Assembly: GCA_934725575.1 (NCBI GenBank)
Contig: CAKVCK010000019.1
Location: forward strand, 1 to 64,000
DNA from: an uncultured Bacteroidales bacterium
Lineage (GTDB): Bacteria; Bacteroidota; Bacteroidia; Bacteroidales; UBA932
Length of the DNA: 64,000 bases
Reading direction: 5' to 3'
The position numbers and the translations under genes were made by a program. This document shows, in pieces, positions 61,596-64,000 of this stretch. Every line of letters starts with the position of its first letter. Positions within the stretch are counted from its first letter, which is position 1. Below the pieces are notes generated by a model that was not told the origin of the DNA, did no database searches, and worked only from the letters and a program-made list of their open reading frames with translations.

Positions 61596-63617
61596 ATGAG
61601 AGCTTTGTTTCTTGGTTGTCTGGCGCTCTTGGCTATGGCCGGCTGTTCGGAACGAACGGATCCCACCCCAGAATTGCTACCTCTCCCTCAAGAGGTCGTG
61701 TGGTCGAAAGGTGCTTTCCAAAAATCTGAAGTAAGTTTGTCTGGAGACCCTTCAGTTGTGGGAATCGTAGGGGAGTGGCTTGACGGGGCCGGGATCAAAC
61801 GCTCGGACACGGCCACCGGAAAAGTGAATGTCCGGCTGGTTGAGCGTATAGATCAAGCCGTTGTCAATCAGGAAGAAGCATATAATCTGACTGTCTCTCA
61901 GGAAGAGATAAGCATCGAGGCGGTCACGGAAAAAGGTGTCTATTGGGCTGTCCAGACATTGCGCCAGCTGACTGACAGGTCAACTCGTGAGGTCAGAATC
62001 CCTTGCTGTGAAATCATAGACTGGCCCGCGTTCGGAATCCGTGGCTTTATGCACGACACGGGACGCTCGTACATAAGCCTGGAGGAAATCAAGCGCGAGA
62101 TAGAGATCCTTTCGCTCTATAAGATCAACACTTTCCATTGGCATCTGACTGAGAATCAGGCCTGGAGGCTTGAAAGCAAGATTTATCCGCAGCTTACCTC
62201 CCCTGAGAATATGACCCGTTACCCGGGATGCTGCTATACCCAGGAACAGGTCCGGGAGTTTCTCGATTTCTGCCGCAAGCATCATATTCTTGTGATTCCG
62301 GAGATAGATATGCCTGGTCACAGCGAGTCTTTCACCAGAACATTCGGGTGCGATATGCAAAGCCCGAAAGGCAAGGGCATCCTCAAGGAACTTCTTGCCG
62401 AGGCGTGCGACCTGTTCGCGGAAGAGCCATATTTCCACATCGGCACAGACGAGGTACATTTCACGGATCCGGACTTTGTTCCGGAAATGGTGGCTTTGGT
62501 GCGCTCGAAGGGCAAGAAGGCGATCTCTTGGAGTCCTGGTTGTGAATATGCTCCCGGAGAGATTGACATAGCCCAGCTTTGGAGCTATATGGGCAAACCG
62601 AAGCCTGGGATTCCGTCCATAGACAGCCGGTTCCGCTATGCGAATCATTTTGATCTGTTCGGAGACATTGTGGCTGTCTATAACAGCAGGATCTGCGATG
62701 CTGAATATGGCAGTGAGGATGTCCTGGGCACCATTATGGCCGTGTGGAATGACCATAAACTGCCGGATGAACGTAATATTCTGTTGCAGAACGCGTTTTT
62801 TCCATATATTCTGGCCATCGCCGAACGTTCGTGGATAGGTGGGGGAAGCGAGTATTTTGACGGCAACGGAGTCATCCTCCCCGATGAATCAAGTGATGTC
62901 TTTAAGAAATTCGCTGATTTCGAGCGTCGTATGCTCTGGCATAAGGACAAATTCCTTAAAGGGGAGCCTTTCCCTTATGTGAGGCAGACGAACGTTCACT
63001 GGGCGGTCACGGACGCTTTCCCTAATGAAGGCGATCTTTCCCGTTCCTTCCCGCCGGAGGACGGAATCTCCGACAGCTATTCTTTTGAAGGTAAGGAATA
63101 TGGCGTGCACCGAGTCACCGGGGCAGGAATATACTTGCGCCACTTCTGGAGTTTATGGTATCCGTTCCCGGCTTTGTTCAAGGATCCGGTCGAGAACAGC
63201 ACGGCTTATGCTTACACGTGGGTGTATTCACCAAAGGCTCAGGATGTTGGGATGTTGGTTGAGTTCCAAAACTATAGCCGTTCGGTGAACGATATGCCGC
63301 CGCCAGAGGGACGCTGGGACTATCGTGGAAGCCGGATCTGGCTGAATGATCAGGAATTGCTTCCGCCGGCGTGGACGAATTCCCCGGATGTGAGGAGCCC
63401 TGAGATTGACCAAGGTAACGAGAATTGTACCGCTCGTCCGCCGCTTCCTGTCCATCTGAACAAAGGATGGAACAAAGTGTTTATGAAATTACCTGTCGGA
63501 AAGTTTACGACTCCGGAGATCTGGCTGGTCAAGTGGGCGTTCACGGCGGTGTTTGTCACTCCGGACGGAAGCCGTGCGGTCGATGGACTGATCTATTCGC
63601 CGGACAAATCAAAATAA
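61596..63617 (+). CDS. GH20 beta-N-acetylhexosaminidase (lipoprotein)
   Basis: A 673-aa lipoprotein (lipobox LLAMAGCSER) of family GH20, which removes terminal beta-GlcNAc or beta-GalNAc. The N-terminal GH20b-like domain is followed by the TIM barrel: IRGFMHDTGRSYISLEEIKR, INTFHWHLTENQAWRLE, LVIPEIDMPGHSESF, and the catalytic Asp-Glu pair in HIGTDEVHF. A C-terminal beta domain follows (about 480-673). I chose ATG 61596; an in-frame TTG at 61575 would put 7 polar residues before the signal. A 7-bp GC hairpin lies between it and the previous gene (61551-61572). The sialidase gene follows 16 bp on, which points to sequential removal of sialic acid and HexNAc from host or mucin glycans. Confidence 0.95.
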   Translation: MRALFLGCLALLAMAGCSERTDPTPELLPLPQEVVWSKGAFQKSEVSLSGDPSVVGIVGEWLDGAGIKRSDTATGKVNVRLVERIDQAVVNQEEAYNLTVSQEEISIEAVTEKGVYWAVQTLRQLTDRSTREVRIPCCEIIDWPAFGIRGFMHDTGRSYISLEEIKREIEILSLYKINTFHWHLTENQAWRLESKIYPQLTSPENMTRYPGCCYTQEQVREFLDFCRKHHILVIPEIDMPGHSESFTRTFGCDMQSPKGKGILKELLAEACDLFAEEPYFHIGTDEVHFTDPDFVPEMVALVRSKGKKAISWSPGCEYAPGEIDIAQLWSYMGKPKPGIPSIDSRFRYANHFDLFGDIVAVYNSRICDAEYGSEDVLGTIMAVWNDHKLPDERNILLQNAFFPYILAIAERSWIGGGSEYFDGNGVILPDESSDVFKKFADFERRMLWHKDKFLKGEPFPYVRQTNVHWAVTDAFPNEGDLSRSFPPEDGISDSYSFEGKEYGVHRVTGAGIYLRHFWSLWYPFPALFKDPVENSTAYAYTWVYSPKAQDVGMLVEFQNYSRSVNDMPPPEGRWDYRGSRIWLNDQELLPPAWTNSPDVRSPEIDQGNENCTARPPLPVHLNKGWNKVFMKLPVGKFTTPEIWLVKWAFTAVFVTPDGSRAVDGLIYSPDKSK

Positions 63618-63633
63618 CTCATACAATATTCCT

Positions 63634-64000
63634 ATGATGAAAAGAACCTTTTGGCTCATTGCCTTGTCGTTGCTGTCGTTGACATTGTCGGCATCAGATT
63701 CGTTGAGGATCCATAATCCTCAGATTCCCATCCTGTTGGATCGCATGGACAATGTCCTGTTCCAGATACGTGTCCCTGACGCTGTGCAGGGGGATGTGCT
63801 TGAATCCTTGACCGTGGAGTTCGGACCGGACACTGATCTGAAATCCATAGCCGAGCTGCGTCTTTTCTATTCCGGAACAGAGGCAGTGCGGCGTCAAGGG
63901 CTGCGTTTCAGCCCGGTGGAATATATCTCCGCCCATAATGTGTGGAACACACGTTCCGCCAATCCGTCATATTCAGTGATGCAGGAGCAGGCCTCGAAGA
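63634..64000 (+). CDS. Sialidase, N-terminal part (cut by window end)
   Basis: The first ~122 residues: signal peptide (LIALSLLSLTLSA) and then the N-terminal domain of Bacteroides-type exo-alpha-sialidases (IHNPQIPILLDRMDNVLFQI, LTVEFGPDTDLKSIAELRLF, YSGTEAVRRQGLRFSPVEYI). The catalytic BNR propeller would lie beyond base 64000. It is co-directional with GH20, 16 bp after it. The family hydrolyses terminal sialic acids on host glycans. Confidence 0.88.
   Translation, partial: MMKRTFWLIALSLLSLTLSASDSLRIHNPQIPILLDRMDNVLFQIRVPDAVQGDVLESLTVEFGPDTDLKSIAELRLFYSGTEAVRRQGLRFSPVEYISAHNVWNTRSANPSYSVMQEQASK

Noticed and set aside
1..64000. tRNA, rRNA, riboswitch or prophage genes
   Set aside because: I looked for tRNA-like cloverleafs, known riboswitch cores and phage structural genes and saw none I could support.

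Overview
The window is a Bacteroidales chromosome segment, roughly 50% GC. The evidence is two SusC/SusD systems, an ECF sigma/FecR pair coupled to a SusC with an STN domain, several TAnnTTTG-type -7 boxes typical of Bacteroidetes promoters, GH92/GH76/GH125 mannan enzymes, PPDK, and a GH20 plus sialidase pair. A gut or other host-associated glycan degrader fits best. I cannot resolve the genus. I saw no rRNA, tRNA, CRISPR array or intact insertion sequence.

Layout. (1) 1-11.8 kb, + strand: the tail of a GH123-like protein, then an ECF sigma/FecR-controlled locus of SusC, a frameshifted SusD, a large lipoprotein and a secreted FAD-dependent oxidoreductase; the substrate is unknown. (2) 11.9-25.0 kb, - strand: a tightly packed alpha-mannan utilisation operon (surface lipoprotein, GH76, SusC, SusD, DUF3823 lipoprotein, GH92, GH125), with a divergent membrane-spanning propeller/SARP-like regulator at 25.1-27.6 kb. 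(3) 27.8-32.8 kb: a PspC-PadR-PspC operon, a candidate short RNA and a leucine-rich-repeat (BspA-like) lipoprotein. (4) 32.8-46 kb: an accessory island with a decayed AAA-ATPase, a two-dynamin operon, an Rpn-type nuclease, a second operon of unknown membrane proteins, an LHH-type HNH nuclease, 51-bp tandem repeats and a Ser/Thr kinase. (5) 46-64 kb: a frameshifted outer-membrane-like protein, a small regulator, a DMT transporter, ppdK, a PIN-PhoH ATPase, a PurL-like protein, folC, an alpha-2-macroglobulin-like protein, GH20, and a sialidase cut by the window edge.

Most notable observations. Three promoters in the island (before 33784, 40491 and 44202) share an 11-bp direct repeat of TGGACCAA whose second copy starts exactly 28 nt before a TAnnTTTG box. 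They therefore probably form one regulon joining the dynamin operon, the unknown membrane-protein operon and the LHH nuclease; this is the best candidate here for an undescribed system. The hexamer GAATAT/ATATTC is about six times more frequent than chance across most of the window on both strands and in all reading frames, but is scarce in the ECF-controlled locus and in the dynamin operon. A REP-like ~21-bp element (GGTCRCTGAGCYTGYCGAAG) is scattered both between and inside genes. Three coding regions (SusD at 5.4 kb, the 40.5-42.1 kb pair and the 46.2 kb protein) show apparent single-base frameshifts, which may be real decay or assembly errors.
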